A DNA stretch of 64,000 bases. It comes from Fragilariopsis cylindrus CCMP1102 (taxonomy: Eukaryota; Bacillariophyta; Bacillariophyceae; Bacillariales; Bacillariaceae). Position numbers and translations under genes: made by a program. Shown one piece after another: positions 32,236 through 44,044 of the stretch. How positions within the stretch are numbered: the first letter of the stretch is position 1; every line of letters starts with the position of its first letter. The DNA lies in the NCBI GenBank assembly GCA_900095095.1, contig FMBT01000298.1, forward strand, positions 62,001 through 126,000, read 5' to 3'. Under the pieces are notes generated by a model, which saw only the letters and a program-made list of their open reading frames with translations, was not told where the DNA came from and made no database searches.

Positions 32236-35216
32236 ATGCCAGAAATTTACGATCCCAACAACGGAAGCAGGTTTCGTTCCCGCCGCCGAAGAAGAAACAG
32301 AAATAACAACAACGGCAATGATGTCACTGCTGGTTTGTTGACGACAAAGCCTTCTGATGGGCCAACACCGCCCCCACCCAAAATATCAACGTCCATTTTG
32401 AAGAAACAACAGCATGGCAAGTACTATAATAAAGATCAGACCACAACAACGAAAGACCCATTAGAGTTTTGTGAGACGAGTACTGGTAACGACAACGACA
32501 ACGATGACGTTCTATCTTCACCATTACCGAACAACAAAGATAACGTCAATAGTACCAGGCACAGAAATAGACTTGTCACTGTCATGAAGACTGTGACGAC
32601 CACGACGAAAAAGAAGACACCATCGACCACCAAGCGGACGTCAGGCAAGCCAGTTGCAGCCGGAACAATGCCATTATTATCGTCACCAGTTCCAATGGAA
32701 TTAACAAAAACAAAAACAATGACATCGGAAAGTAATAGCAGAAGAGTAGACGCGACGTTTGCATCTTGCGATGCAGCCAATGACGCACTTTCTACCAGGA
32801 GTAGTACTCAGTCTCGCAGTAACTGTAACTCCGTACGCGTTTCATTACAATACGCAGTGTGTCTCGATACACGATATCTAGATACACAAGAAGGAAAAGC
32901 CGACCAAGACGACCTCCAACGTGGAGTGAAAGGGTTCCTACAGTCGAGTTTTCGTCGAGGCTTGAATCCCTCTATCATTACTTGGACAGAGCAGAGTGAC
33001 ATCAATTCTATTGCTTCTTCTTCTTCTCCGATGCGGAATGTTCGTGCTTGTACAAATAATATCAGCAAAAGAACGAATAGTATTAGAATCAAATCTGGAT
33101 CATTGGTCAAAGACGATATTGATACTACTACGTGGAACGGTACACCCATTCGTCCACCCATCAATCACGGAAATACTAATCGATCTGTTGTCCATCTACC
33201 TAAGGGACTTAAGGCGCATAACACCTGGAAAATATTTCGTGATCTTGGTACGTACCGTATGCTACTATATTTTTACTTTTTCTTCTTACAAATGCAAGAG
33301 AGAGAGAGAAATATCGTTTAATTCTGGAAATTTCATCGAATACAAGCTATCCGTAATCTCACTTCGTATTGTTTCCTCTTTCCAGTCAAAGCAGCTATTG
33401 ATAATACTAACTCCTCTGGCACTCCTTCGGCCACCCCTAGTAATGACCTACACGAAGAACCACTAAGGGTTGTAATTTTTACAAAGGATACATCGTCTCT
33501 TTTGGATACCAACCAAGCAGCTCATCAACGTGGAATTGATGCCTTTTGGGAAAACGTTCTCGGAGATTTCGCAAATGGTAAGGTACAAAGTATTCAAATT
33601 GTTATAGTGATGGGAGATACTATGGTAGTTCGTACCACCAATGAACGCGACGACATAAGTATTAGCAATGGTGTCGGCTACGGCGGAGGTGAAGACGAGG
33701 AAAATCAACAGGATCATGAACAAGAAAAAGGACAAGGACAAGGACAAGGACAAGAAAACGTGGATAAAAACAGCACCGATGACAATAGTGACAACAACAA
33801 CAACAACACCAGCTCTGTTGACAGCAATCAATCGGAAATGGACTCAGTCGAGAAACTCTCTGGCATAGTCAAAACGATTGAGTACTATATACAGACAAAG
33901 ATCGAGGAAGATTTCAAAGCGAATCGCAGTCGAATCCAATTTGATACCAAGTCAGAAACCTGTGCTCGTATGGACATTTCTCTGACAACCGTCGATAATA
34001 CTGTTGGATTCCATTCACTGTGTCAGAAATGGTCTCGAGAAATGGTTGCTGTAATCGAAAACAACGACCGTCGCCTCCCGACACTATGTTTCCAGTTACC
34101 AGAAACTAGCGACTTTGATGCCTGTGAGATTTCCTTTTTGGCGTCATACAAATGCATGCCATTTCCATTGAATTCGTCGCCTGCGAAGAATCTATACGCC
34201 GATCTAGAGTTACTCAGTAGAGCAAAGGTGGAAGTCCTTCAGCTAGTACCGATTGCTTCCATTGATGCATCTTTAATCTACGGTGTTGCTATCGGTCTGA
34301 AGGCGGCATTGGAGGACAATGAGGACGAATATCAGGAAAAGATCCTACTGGTACAATCTCTCCTTAAAAACTTGGTTGCAAAGGACTGTGCGCTCTTGAT
34401 TCGCTCGAAGGGACCAGACGATGAGGGAGGTCTATTTCATTCTTCTGGAAGCCAATACTTTCTCTTCATACCAGAATTTGTTCTATCTAAAGATGGACCT
34501 GCCTCAAACAATGGTGTTCTTCATCGAATGGCTAGTATAGATCATATCTTGGACGAAGCAAATGATATGGATGCCTTGACCTTATCTCATCGCCAAGAGG
34601 AAGAGATATTCCGGTGGATAATAATCCCTTTTCTGAGTATATAGAAGCGTCTCTTGATTGCTTGGATTGTTCTCCATTGAATCCGTGGTTTCAATATTCG
34701 TTGGATATAACTGGTGCTTCCAATCCGAAACGAGTTACATGGAAAGAAGAGAAAGAGAACTCTGTTTCGAAATGCGCTTCAGAGGAACAAATTACCAACA
34801 GAAAAGGATGGACGGATGAATCTGGGATTGGCTCACTTGTAGACGAAGTAAGAGAAGAGAACAACGAGAAGGAAAATGAAAAGGGTCATTTTACGTCCTC
34901 TAAAGAAAGAAAAGCCACGCACCCAACTGGCTTGAAAGTTACCGAAGACATTTTGGACGACGTTGAAGATGGTGACGATGAGCTCATGATAGATAGCGAC
35001 GATGAGCTAATGGTAGATTCTTCTGCTGTCACGCAAGATTCGAAGCGTCAACACAATAAGTCGGTCATCCCTAAACCAAAGAATCAACGGGAAGAGTGTG
35101 CCGAAATGGAATGGAGCGGAAGCGATGATTCTTCTTCTCTTGGAGGTTCCGTTGAAGACTCGGATAGTTCCTCAAATGATAGTACATCATTTGGTACATT
35201 TGATTACACTCACTGA
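32236..35216 (+). CDS. Large protein of unknown function
   Basis: Exons 32236-33247 and 33386-35216 (donor GTACGT, acceptor TTTCCAG, phase 1) give about 947 residues. The N-terminal 200 residues are low-complexity: an Arg run, Asn, Thr and Lys repeats. Then comes a better-conserved-looking segment with VSLQYAVCLDTRYLDTQ, GVKGFLQSSFRRG and LPKGLKAHNTWKIF. After the intron, PLRVVIFTKDTSSLLDTN and QSIQIVIVMGDTMVV look like beta strands. An Asn/Asp/Gln insert, a helical middle (EKLSGIVKTIEYYIQ) and a globular stretch with GVAIGLKAALEDNEDEYQEKI follow. The tail is acidic (DDELMIDSDDELMVDSS, GSDDSSS). One frame break lies near 34610, where EEEIF passes to VDNNPFSEY in the next frame. I do not recognise the family. 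The regular second exon and continuity across the break support a real gene. Confidence 0.7.
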
Positions 35217-35450
35217 TCTCGAGGAAGAAATTGGCTACACCAATACTGAAACAAACAGAATCATTCAATATTTCCCCACCTCATGATACCGTGTACTGTA
35301 GTTTCTTATCTCCAAGAAAAATAGTACAGTTTCAGATGCTTCAACTCAACAAAAGTAGAAAAATATTACTAGAAAAGCAATTTTTTAGAGATAATTATTA
35401 TTCTTGTCAATGACCCAGATTCTATGTAAATTCTATCTGGAATAAGGATA

Positions 35451-37301
35451 TTAAAATTCATAGTCCATCCCAAGAATATTAAAGTAAGAGGAGGTTAAAT
35501 GATCTGTGAAACATCTTAAACCATCTATCTCGAGGCGTTGGAAGACTGCACTAATTCCAGTTGTTTCCACGCATCGTAAGCCATTATCTACAGTATAACG
35601 ATTTTCATTGATTTCATTTAACCAAGGATCGTATACTAATAAAACACGTCCCGGAACAAACAAATGCTCGGGTTTGCGTAGTGTCAAATTGTTCTGTGCG
35701 TCACTGATAGTTTGATCTAACTCTGACGATGTCATTAATGCATTACCACTTGTACCTTCCGAGAGTTTATTTAAAAACGTCATACTACTGACAGGTCCCG
35801 TGGGGTTCATTTGATTTTCGGCTAGTTTGCTCTGAATCTTTCGTAAGCAGGCCAATGAAACTGCTAGGTTGCTAATATTAAGCCTTGAAATCAAATCGGA
35901 ATTATTAACAATTGATGTACAGTAACTATGTGCAGCGATTGCTGCATCGTGATCGAGAACGGGAGGCGCACCAAAAGCATAGACATGTATTCCTTGGGGT
36001 TTAAGGAAAATTTTAGGATACTTTGATCGTAACAAGATAGCGGCGACTGCAGCAGTACCAGCCCCAAGAGAATGCCCACAAAAGACGACTTTATATTGAC
36101 ATTCAATCAAAGGAAATAAAAATGATTTAATTTCATCCATTACATTCCGTGCAGAGATCAAAATACCTTCATGACATCGAGTATAATTATCACCATCATC
36201 GTCATCATCTTCAAGTTCTATTCTTTCGTGACCACTTACAACCTCAACAATTCCATCCTTTGAGGCGGATGCCAAAATGGTGTTTGGATGTGCAGCTCTT
36301 ATTTCCACTCGGACATTGTCTCCATGAGAACAACCATCATCTATAAATGCCACTGCACGACCACAACAATCGGTACAAAAATCGCCTAATGTAGAAGTTC
36401 CTCTCAAGCCCACTATCACTTGTTTTCTCTCTGGCGATACAGCAATGTAGTGTGCGACACTCCCGGGCCGAACAACCAATTTATGATGAAGTAAAGTATA
36501 ATCCCTTTCTTCTAATTTTTTGGCCAGCGTCTTTTTTTGTTTTTTGTTTGAGGAGAAAAATAACATATTGGCGGCATTTAATTTAGTTCATTCTTATCAG
36601 AGTGAGGAGGGGGAAGAAAAGAGAGAAAGTATGGAAGAAGTACATGATATTATCAATTGTTGCACTCCAAAAGAAAAGGAACATACCTCCGAATCTTCAT
36701 AGTAAGCAAATGTGGCCATTCTAAGAGCATTTTGAATCTCATTTGAACGCAAATTTGATAAATCTAATGGTTTTCCAGCAGTTTCGTAAAGAGAGTCTCT
36801 AATTGTCGTCGTCGTTGTTTTTTTCGTCTGTGGAGATGACGAATGTGATTGGTCGATTCCATCCGTAGCTTCCGTATTCATTGCTTGTCCTGCTGTAGTA
36901 TCTCCTTTGGAACAACGACGATAGTGTTCGATTTGTCTTTGCTTGATCTGTCCAGATAATTGAATGAAAGCAAGTAAAGATGCATGCAATTGTGGTATAT
37001 CGGTATCCAGTTCTGAAATATTCCCAGCCATATGTTGAAGCTTTTCAGCTACCGACCAAAGACAAGCAAGTTCCTTTTTTGATATATCTGTACGATTCTT
37101 TAGTAGATTTCGAAACGATATATCTTCTTTTACCCAGTCTGGTAATTTTTGAAAAAACCAATAAAAAAGATATGCTGTAATCGATGCCGATGTAACGGTT
37201 GTGATGTCTATAGTGCTTGCAAAATGCATAGCATGCAAAGACATATGCTTAGCTGCTGCGATGGCACCTGGCCCTGCAAGGAATGCTGCTGGACCTGGCA
37301 T
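35451..37301 (-). CDS. Class 3 (alpha/beta hydrolase) lipase, diacylglycerol-lipase-like
   Basis: Exons 37301-36687 and 36530-35451 join in phase 0 and give 564 residues. The N-terminal third is Ala/Gly-rich with a hydrophobic helix (about residues 30-50) and a helical region ending in NALRMATFAYYEDS. The catalytic domain has YIAVSPERKQVIVGLRGTSTLGDF (first strand and oxyanion region), HEGILISA, and the nucleophile elbow GHSLGAGTAA. FGAPPVLDH and NNSDLISRL follow, whose Asp is a plausible member of the triad. The catalytic His is less clear; a DHLTSSYF segment near the C-terminus is a candidate. Class 3 lipases hydrolyse di- or triacylglycerols; the layout of an N-terminal membrane segment before a GHSLG lipase recalls sn-1 diacylglycerol lipases. 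The gene diverges from the cupin gene. Confidence 0.85.
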
Positions 37302-37690
37302 ATTGCTTTCTTAGGTACATCGTAGGTCAGAAAATAAGAATGGAAAGAATATAACAACTTCTAAAATTGTGTAGTTTTATTCTATTCATTCGTGCTGGTA
37401 TGAAAAAAAGTGTGCGATAAGATTTCACGTGAATTCACTAACAAATTTAAAAATCAAATACGTTAATTTAGCGTTAATTATTGAACTCCTTTATGTACCT
37501 AAACATACGACCAGGCCTACTATCCTATGTATAAATACTACTACATACATATAGGTCCTACGGTATGAACAGCCATATACCCTCATCCATCAAATTTTTA
37601 AATTTTCTCAAGGAAAAAAAAAATTACAATTACTATCCACTATTCACTATGGTCGGTAGTTACAATGGATAACCATTCACCTTAGTTAAC
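37302..37690. promoter_or_regulatory. Divergent promoter region of lipase and cupin genes
   Basis: About 390 nt of AT-rich DNA between head-to-head starts. A CACGTG core occurs at about 37427 within tttcacgtgaattcac, an imperfect palindrome. No other motif was noticed. Confidence 0.35.
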
Positions 37691-39478
37691 ATGCCCAACA
37701 ATAAAATAAAGAGGATCTCACCAGGTGAAGGAATAGAAGAATCGACAGATGCCAAGAGACAAAAAACTTCTTCTTCCGATAAGAATGGACGATATGATCA
37801 TGAGCATGATGACGGTCGGCATGCAGAGATCGTTCTTAATGAATTAAGACACAACGATCCTGTTCTACAGTTGCACATTAAGAATGACAGTATTATCTCT
37901 ACAACTACCACCCCCTCCACATTATCGAAAGGAAACTTACTCGAACGGATCATATATCCATTATCATCACGGGATTTCAAATCTAGTTGTTTCCGTAAGA
38001 AGGCAGTACATATACAGTCCAATAGAAAAGATAGATTTCGTGACATAAGTGAGAATTTTTTGTTTGGATTGGATCCAAAACAAATATTTGAAGAAACAAG
38101 TTCAGACAGTATATTCCTATGGATTCCTCCTCCTAAACAAGGACCTATTAGTACTGGCGACGACCTGTCGTCGTCGAAAGTTGGTCTACAGAGTATAGAT
38201 ATTCAAGATCCAAATACTGCATATATATTACATACACGCTCTAATTATGCCTCATATTGTAGAGCACCACCGGAACTAGAACAGCGTTTGGTTAGTTCCA
38301 TGCTGAGAGATGTTGGTCTTGGTTGTGGACAATATGATCCAACTGGTGAGAGACTTACAACTCTGGGAAGAGGGGAGGTAGAAACGTTTATAGGTACCAA
38401 AGGCCATTTAACAGATTGGCATACAGATTTTCAGGAAAATTTTACAATCCAACTTTCAGGTCGAAAGAAATGGACCTTCAAACAAGGTACCGTCAAGCAT
38501 CCGTTGCGTGGTACAACACCACATTATAGATCATCATCAGATGTTATTGAGAATCAAATAAAAGCAGCAAAACTATCCAATCCTGATTATCAATTTGGCA
38601 AACAGGATTTAGGTAGTAATGCGTTTGGGAATGAATTTGAAATCATTATGGATGCTGGGGATGTTTTATATTTTCCTGCTGGTATGTGGCATAAGGTTGA
38701 AACTATTGAATACGGTGCCTCGATTAACATTAGTTTAATGGGCAGCACATACGCATCTCTCGTCTGTAAGACTTTGGAACATCATTTACTTGAGAAGGAG
38801 GAGTGGAGAGAAGTTATTTGTTCGAGTCAGGACAAAGGTTCTGATGTGATAGAGAAATTGAAATCTTTGATGAATGATCTTCCTTCTATTGTCAAAAATC
38901 TCGCTGACAATGGCGTCGCTGAAGGTATGTTACCACCAGTATTGAGAGAGCCTCCAGTATTTCAGCTTGTCGGAGAGGAGGAAGAAATGATCAATGATAG
39001 CCAAAGTTGTTCGGAAGATGAAGGCGTACAATTAAAAGGGATGTTAGATGTGAAAAATCTTCACGAAGAAGAATCAGTATCAAAATGCGAAGAAAACTCG
39101 CCAGGATCGCATGATGAAGTGGAAGATGAGAATATTATCGATGTTAATGAATTCGAATCGATCAATAGCACCGAATCCTTCATTCGAACTGGAAAATTTT
39201 GGAGAAGAAACCCACTGGCTTCGCTAATGAGAATGTTAGATGTCAAATCCTTTTATGAACCTGAACAGGATCAAAGTGATGATACTAAAAACTTATTCAT
39301 ACTTAATACCAACTTTGCTGGAAATGATATGCACGAGAGCGCGGTAAGAGTTGTCCTGAGAGATGTATCAGGTCAACTTGATTGTTTTTGTTCTCTACAA
39401 GGAAAGAGTCTCGATGACGCAATAAATGAGTTAAAGGAGCCACCAAAGGCTCTTCTTTACTATGGATTCATTATCTAA
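37691..39478 (+). CDS. JmjC/cupin-8 2-oxoglutarate oxygenase-like protein
   Basis: Single exon of 595 residues with no frame break. The N-terminus is Lys/Asp-rich. The cupin core starts near residue 75 (RIIYPLSSRDF). It carries TDWHTDFQENFTIQLSG at about residues 240-256 (HxD iron ligands), a Lys/Trp pair (GRKKWTF) fitting the 2-oxoglutarate-binding strand, and AGDVLYFPAGMWHKVE at about 322-337 with the distal His. After a Glu/Asp-rich linker, a C-terminal domain (about 500-595) contains a block of VRVVLRD type and resembles the winged-helix tail of ribosomal oxygenases such as NO66/MINA53, but this is tentative. Function is either protein hydroxylation or, less likely, histone demethylation. 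A likely nucleus or nucleolus location is inferred from the family only. Confidence 0.7.
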   Translation: MPNNKIKRISPGEGIEESTDAKRQKTSSSDKNGRYDHEHDDGRHAEIVLNELRHNDPVLQLHIKNDSIISTTTTPSTLSKGNLLERIIYPLSSRDFKSSCFRKKAVHIQSNRKDRFRDISENFLFGLDPKQIFEETSSDSIFLWIPPPKQGPISTGDDLSSSKVGLQSIDIQDPNTAYILHTRSNYASYCRAPPELEQRLVSSMLRDVGLGCGQYDPTGERLTTLGRGEVETFIGTKGHLTDWHTDFQENFTIQLSGRKKWTFKQGTVKHPLRGTTPHYRSSSDVIENQIKAAKLSNPDYQFGKQDLGSNAFGNEFEIIMDAGDVLYFPAGMWHKVETIEYGASINISLMGSTYASLVCKTLEHHLLEKEEWREVICSSQDKGSDVIEKLKSLMNDLPSIVKNLADNGVAEGMLPPVLREPPVFQLVGEEEEMINDSQSCSEDEGVQLKGMLDVKNLHEEESVSKCEENSPGSHDEVEDENIIDVNEFESINSTESFIRTGKFWRRNPLASLMRMLDVKSFYEPEQDQSDDTKNLFILNTNFAGNDMHESAVRVVLRDVSGQLDCFCSLQGKSLDDAINELKEPPKALLYYGFII

Positions 39479-39687
39479 TTCTTCTCGCACGAGCCAGTTG
39501 AGGAAGTTTACTGTATGAATGAATCGGATCCCTCTTCGTGGTTAAATGGATAATAGGTCGAGACCAACTTCTACTAAAGTACTAATACATATATCGTTTG
39601 TAATAATAAGTTGAAGCGTCAAGTAGGAAAATGGTATACTTACATGTTGTTATAAATAGTAATTCACATAGCTAGCTACTGGTATGT

Positions 39688-41713
39688 TTATGGCCGAGAT
39701 ATATTGCTCTTGCTGTAAACATTTCTAGTTTTGTACTGCATCAAGATACTGGTCGCAACGCATGTGAAAGATAGTATCACGATAATGATATGAGTCTGTT
39801 GAAAGCATTTTATGCCATAGCAAGTGACCCCGTCACTCTTTCCCGAACTGGGTGGTTCAATATGATCTTCGTACACCTGTTGTGCTACGATTTTAGACAA
39901 AAGAAAAGTCCCAGCAGCTGATGTAAAACCGTCGTAAAACATGTAATTTGCACCAACGTGAGCAGTACCAAAAATTCACTAACACAAAGTACCATCAATG
40001 GCCAAATCATCCCAAACGCTATACCTGAAAGAGTTACCCCGATCACAAATAATGCTTGACTTGTTGCTATGGCCAAAATTGTATGGGAAAAAATTGCCAA
40101 AACACTTGCTGCAACGAAGTAAAATGGACGAGGGATCCCCTTGTCGATACAGCATCGTCGAGTCTCGTAATTAAGAGATGCTTCGGATGCAGCTCCAGTG
40201 ATTATTCTACCTCCAGACTGAGCGACGGAAAATAAGGCCAATGTAGCCGGTGTTACCACATCGGAAAATCCCAAACTTTCGACCATTTGTCCCAGGTTAT
40301 TCGTTTCTACGGTACCACCACCAGCAAGAATAGTCGTTATCCACAACATCATCCAGGCAGACGGTGTCTGAAGCATTTGAAGCAAATTCTTGCTATCTGT
40401 CGAAGAGTAAGAAGACGCAGTTCCTGTCACTTCTTGGCCTTGGCCAGTACCATCCTCTTCATCTTCTTCGTCCACACTCTCTTCATCTCCAGGGAGGGAC
40501 TCTTCATCTGCATGTGACGCTATTGGTTCCAAAGATATATTGTCACTCGAAATGTCATTATTACTTCCACTTACATCATTACTGTTCAAAGTGTAACTTG
40601 TTCATATCCAGTGTTATCATCGACTTGAGCTGAACCAGCTGCATCGCCACCAGTGGAAGCTTCGGGCGTCCAGTCACTTTTTTGAGGTAGATAAAGCAAC
40701 GAGACAATCGGTGCTATCCAAACAAAGAGAAGAACTCCAGTCATGATATAATTCGGCGATGATTCTGCATTATTTTCGTTGCCCGAATCTTTGTAGAGTC
40801 CGAGTAAGGCATTACCAATGATTAATATCGCCAACGATGACAACGATGCGTACATCACTCGAAAATGTAGTGGCGTTAAAACGTCTGGAACGAAAGTTTC
40901 ATTTGCCTTGCTTGGAAGAGTGATCCAACTAGGAATAGTGGCCGCTGTGATGAAAAAGAAGGCGCACAGGGGCAGGAAATCTAATGCGTCCATATTTGGT
41001 TGTCGTATCGATTCAAATAGGCACGCGTATGCTCCACTTCCCAATCCAACAAAACCCTTTGCAACACCGACAGCACTTCCCTTACTTCCTGGTCCACATT
41101 GACAGGATATGATCTTAAAGACCGAACCGGTTACGAGAGCGCACGAAAGGAATATTCCTACGTTAAGTATCGATAATACAGTCACCACGAAAGTCGGGTC
41201 GTCACCTTCGATCACGGATGGAAAAAATCCCTTGGCAACAAGCCAAAACGACATAAGCGATACAGCGCCAGTGATACCACCAATTGAAATTCCTAATCTA
41301 GGTCCAAATCGATCTACGTATGCACCCGGGATAAATGACAAAAAACCGGCTAAGAAAAAAACTGCTGATATAGTATCCAACTGACTTTGTCTAAGATGTA
41401 GTTTTTTCTTCAGCGCACCCCCGTATAAACCGAATGCATAGGTTGTACCTCCAGTAGTAACTGAAGCTAAAATTGCACAGCATACTCTAGGAATATTTGT
41501 TTGGTGGATGGGAAGAGGTCGAGTTACAGGAACGGGAGTTGGACTCGGTTGCTCAAGAGGTTGATTATTAGCAACCAAAGAAGAAGACGCTGTTGCTGTC
41601 GTCATCGCCGTCGGGGAAAAGTCGCTTATACTGCTTTCGCTGCTTTCTAAGTCTTCAGTTCGCCTTTGTCTTCTTGTCACTTTGCTTTTGCTCCTTTCAC
41701 GAGATAAAGGCAT
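39688..41713 (-). CDS. Nodulin-like major facilitator superfamily transporter
   Basis: One exon of about 675 residues in three successive frames. A Ser/Pro/Thr-rich cytosolic start of about 80 residues precedes six helices, beginning VCCAILASVTTGGTTYAFGLYGGALKKKL. The typical loop after helix 2 is AYVDRFGPRLG, and GSAVGVAKGFVGLGSGAYACLF forms a conserved mid segment. A long central loop with an Asp/Glu run is followed by the second half: LLQMLQTPSAWMMLWITTILAGGG, a block with GRIITG, and CVSEFFGTAHVG. This is the plan of nodulin-like/MFS proteins with transport substrates that vary (nitrate, iron, organic acids). Breaks: near 40584, inside the central loop, and near 39972, where a T5 run should have one more T to keep reading through FFGTAHVGANYMFYDG. 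The substrate is not predictable. Confidence 0.8.
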
Positions 41714-42142
41714 GATTCTGTTCTAGTGCTCTATCTATTTCTTTTTTTTTCTCTCTCTCTCTCTCTATTAGAAAATATGCAATAATGCAAAGAGTTGTTG
41801 TGATGCATCACAGATATATAATAATATTGTTAAAGTGAATTTAAATTCGCATATCATCGCAAAAACTTCGTTTCGGATTATGTAGAAATTCTACGTCTTT
41901 TGTACTAAATTCTGTATTTGAGAGGGTACAATGTATCTTTTCATTTTCAATTCTCATTTTTTTACCGTAGACACTTTTAAACTTCTTGTTTTAATTTCAC
42001 ATCGTCATTTATCATCTGAATCAAGAATCTCAATCAAAGAGCGACCATTTGGAACACTACAAGAGGCTCCCACTGCTTTACAAGGCTAGAAGATTCGTTT
42101 GAATCTATTAGCATTCGCTTCAAAAAATTATAATTTGTCGTC
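41714..42142. promoter_or_regulatory. Divergent promoter region of MFS and ALG7 genes
   Basis: About 430 nt between head-to-head starts with a (TC)n run near 41750-41766, next to the MFS start. AT-rich; nothing else identified. Confidence 0.35.
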
Positions 42143-43930
42143 ATGCCTTTGATAAATTATATTCTAGCCTCAATTCCGCTGATTTTTCCGGCATACCTTT
42201 CGATCAATTTGCTAGATAATCCATTGATAGTTGTCAGCCGGTGGTTCGAAAGTTACAATGATAGCTCATCATCGACATTAAACGGTGATGGTTCTGCGAT
42301 ACCCTCCGTGAGCTCACAACTTTTAGCCTATGTGGCTATGGGTATTTTTGGTTTCATACTGACCGATCGGTTAATTCCAAACATCAAAGTACGTAGCTAT
42401 CTATCGTTTGAAAGAGGAAATAATAAGCAGTAATTATCATGGAGGAAATCATGGAGACTATACTATTTAAATCTGCACTAAATTGATTCCTTATTTCTTT
42501 TATTCATACACTCGAAACCACACATTAATCCCCAGGAATACACGCTTCGAAAAGGAATTTGTGGTAAAGATTTAGGCAAGAGAGGGACAGACTTGGCTGA
42601 TAAACCAGTGTAAGTTTCTTTTGATAATCTTCAGGATTCATTATGTGAAGACCACATTGTGATGTAGTAAAAGAATCTATGATTATTATTGATAAGTGAA
42701 TTCATCTCAAATTTCTGTATTGTAAAATTGTAATCGAATAAATAATCACCTATTGGATTATTGTTTTTGTCTCACATGAATATTTGTCGCCAATTTACTG
42801 GTACTTGTATTGTATACCGTACGTGTACATATACACGAATAAATGAAAACAATTGAACGAATCAACAAAATAGACCAGAAGCATTGGGGATAGTTTCGGG
42901 AGCGGTTTTCATAGTTTGTTTGATATTTTGTCTTGTGGGATATGCTACGTCGCACCCATCTAAATTATTGGATGTAAATTCTGCACTGTTGTCCATATTA
43001 TTTATGCTGTTTTTGGGTTTCACTGATGATGTTTTGGATTGGCCATGGCGGTACAAGCTGATCTTACCTACAATAGCATCCCTTCCGCTATTGTGCTGCT
43101 ATAACGGAAGTACATCTATCGTCGTTCCGATACCATGTAGAGCACTACTTATCCAAAGTCAAGAAATGACAATCCTTGGCAAATTTGTCAGTTGGTTTAT
43201 TGAAATCGATGTGGCTAGCAATGGGAGTCTTGTGGATGTGGGATTATTCTACTTTTTATATATGGGGATGTTGGCTGTCTTCTGTACTAACGCAATCAAT
43301 ATTTATGCAGGAATTAATGGATTAGAAGCCGGTCAATCATACGTAATTGGGTGTGCTATTCTACTACATAACTTCATTGAAATTAAAGCACAATCCTTGA
43401 GTCAGGAAAATCATCTCTTCTCTGCAATGATCATGATAAGTTTTGTGGCCGTTACTTTGGGATTACTGAAACACAATTGGTACCCAGCAAATGTATTTGT
43501 GGGTGACACATTCTGTTACTTCGCAGGGATGACGTTCGCTGTGGTTGGAATTTTAGGACATTTCAGTAAAACATTATTGTTATTCTTTATTCCACAAATC
43601 ATGAATTTTCTTTGGAGTGTACCACAATTATTTAAAATTGTACCATGTCCCAGGCATCGTCTACCTGGTTTTAATCCCTCCACGGGTCTAATGGAACCGT
43701 CAACATTCGAATGTAAATCAAACGAATACATTTGGCTAAAAACACTCAATAGGTTAGATCATAAAACGGAAAGAATCCCAAATATGACAGTCATTAACAT
43801 GGCACTATCCATTGTGGGACCGATGAGTGAAAGGAATCTATGTTCTCTACTGCTGGGACTACAATTAATATGTTGCGGCTTTGGATTTTTCATGCGTTAT
43901 TATATTGCTGGATTCTTTTTTGATTCTTGA
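42143..43930 (+). CDS. ALG7: UDP-GlcNAc:dolichyl-phosphate GlcNAc-1-P transferase
   Basis: Three exons, 42143-42388, 42536-42609 and 42874-43930, all canonical and in phase, give 458 residues. The enzyme starts the dolichol-linked oligosaccharide for N-glycosylation in the ER membrane and is the target of tunicamycin in other eukaryotes. Visible markers are the cytosolic loop [17 protein letters not shown], formed by exons 2 and 3, [14 protein letters not shown] with the catalytic Asp pair, [27 protein letters not shown] and [11 protein letters not shown]. About ten transmembrane helices surround them. Length is close to human DPAGT1 (about 408) with an Asn/Ser-rich loop near residue 45. The gene is intact, unlike its neighbours up to 41.7 kb. 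It lies head-to-head with the MFS transporter. Confidence 0.95.
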
Positions 43931-44044
43931 TGAATGATTTACGACCAAGAATATTAATAAAGAATACGAAGATATTATCTTTAAATTATATTTATCTAAA
44001 ATTTTATTGAATTTTCATATAAGTCTGTTTTTTCAACTTCATTT

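Noticed and set aside
39520-39590. tRNA-like stretch (gtggttaaatggataataggtcgagacc)
   Set aside because: Resembles D-arm and variable parts of a tRNA, but no acceptor stem or T-loop could be paired around it.
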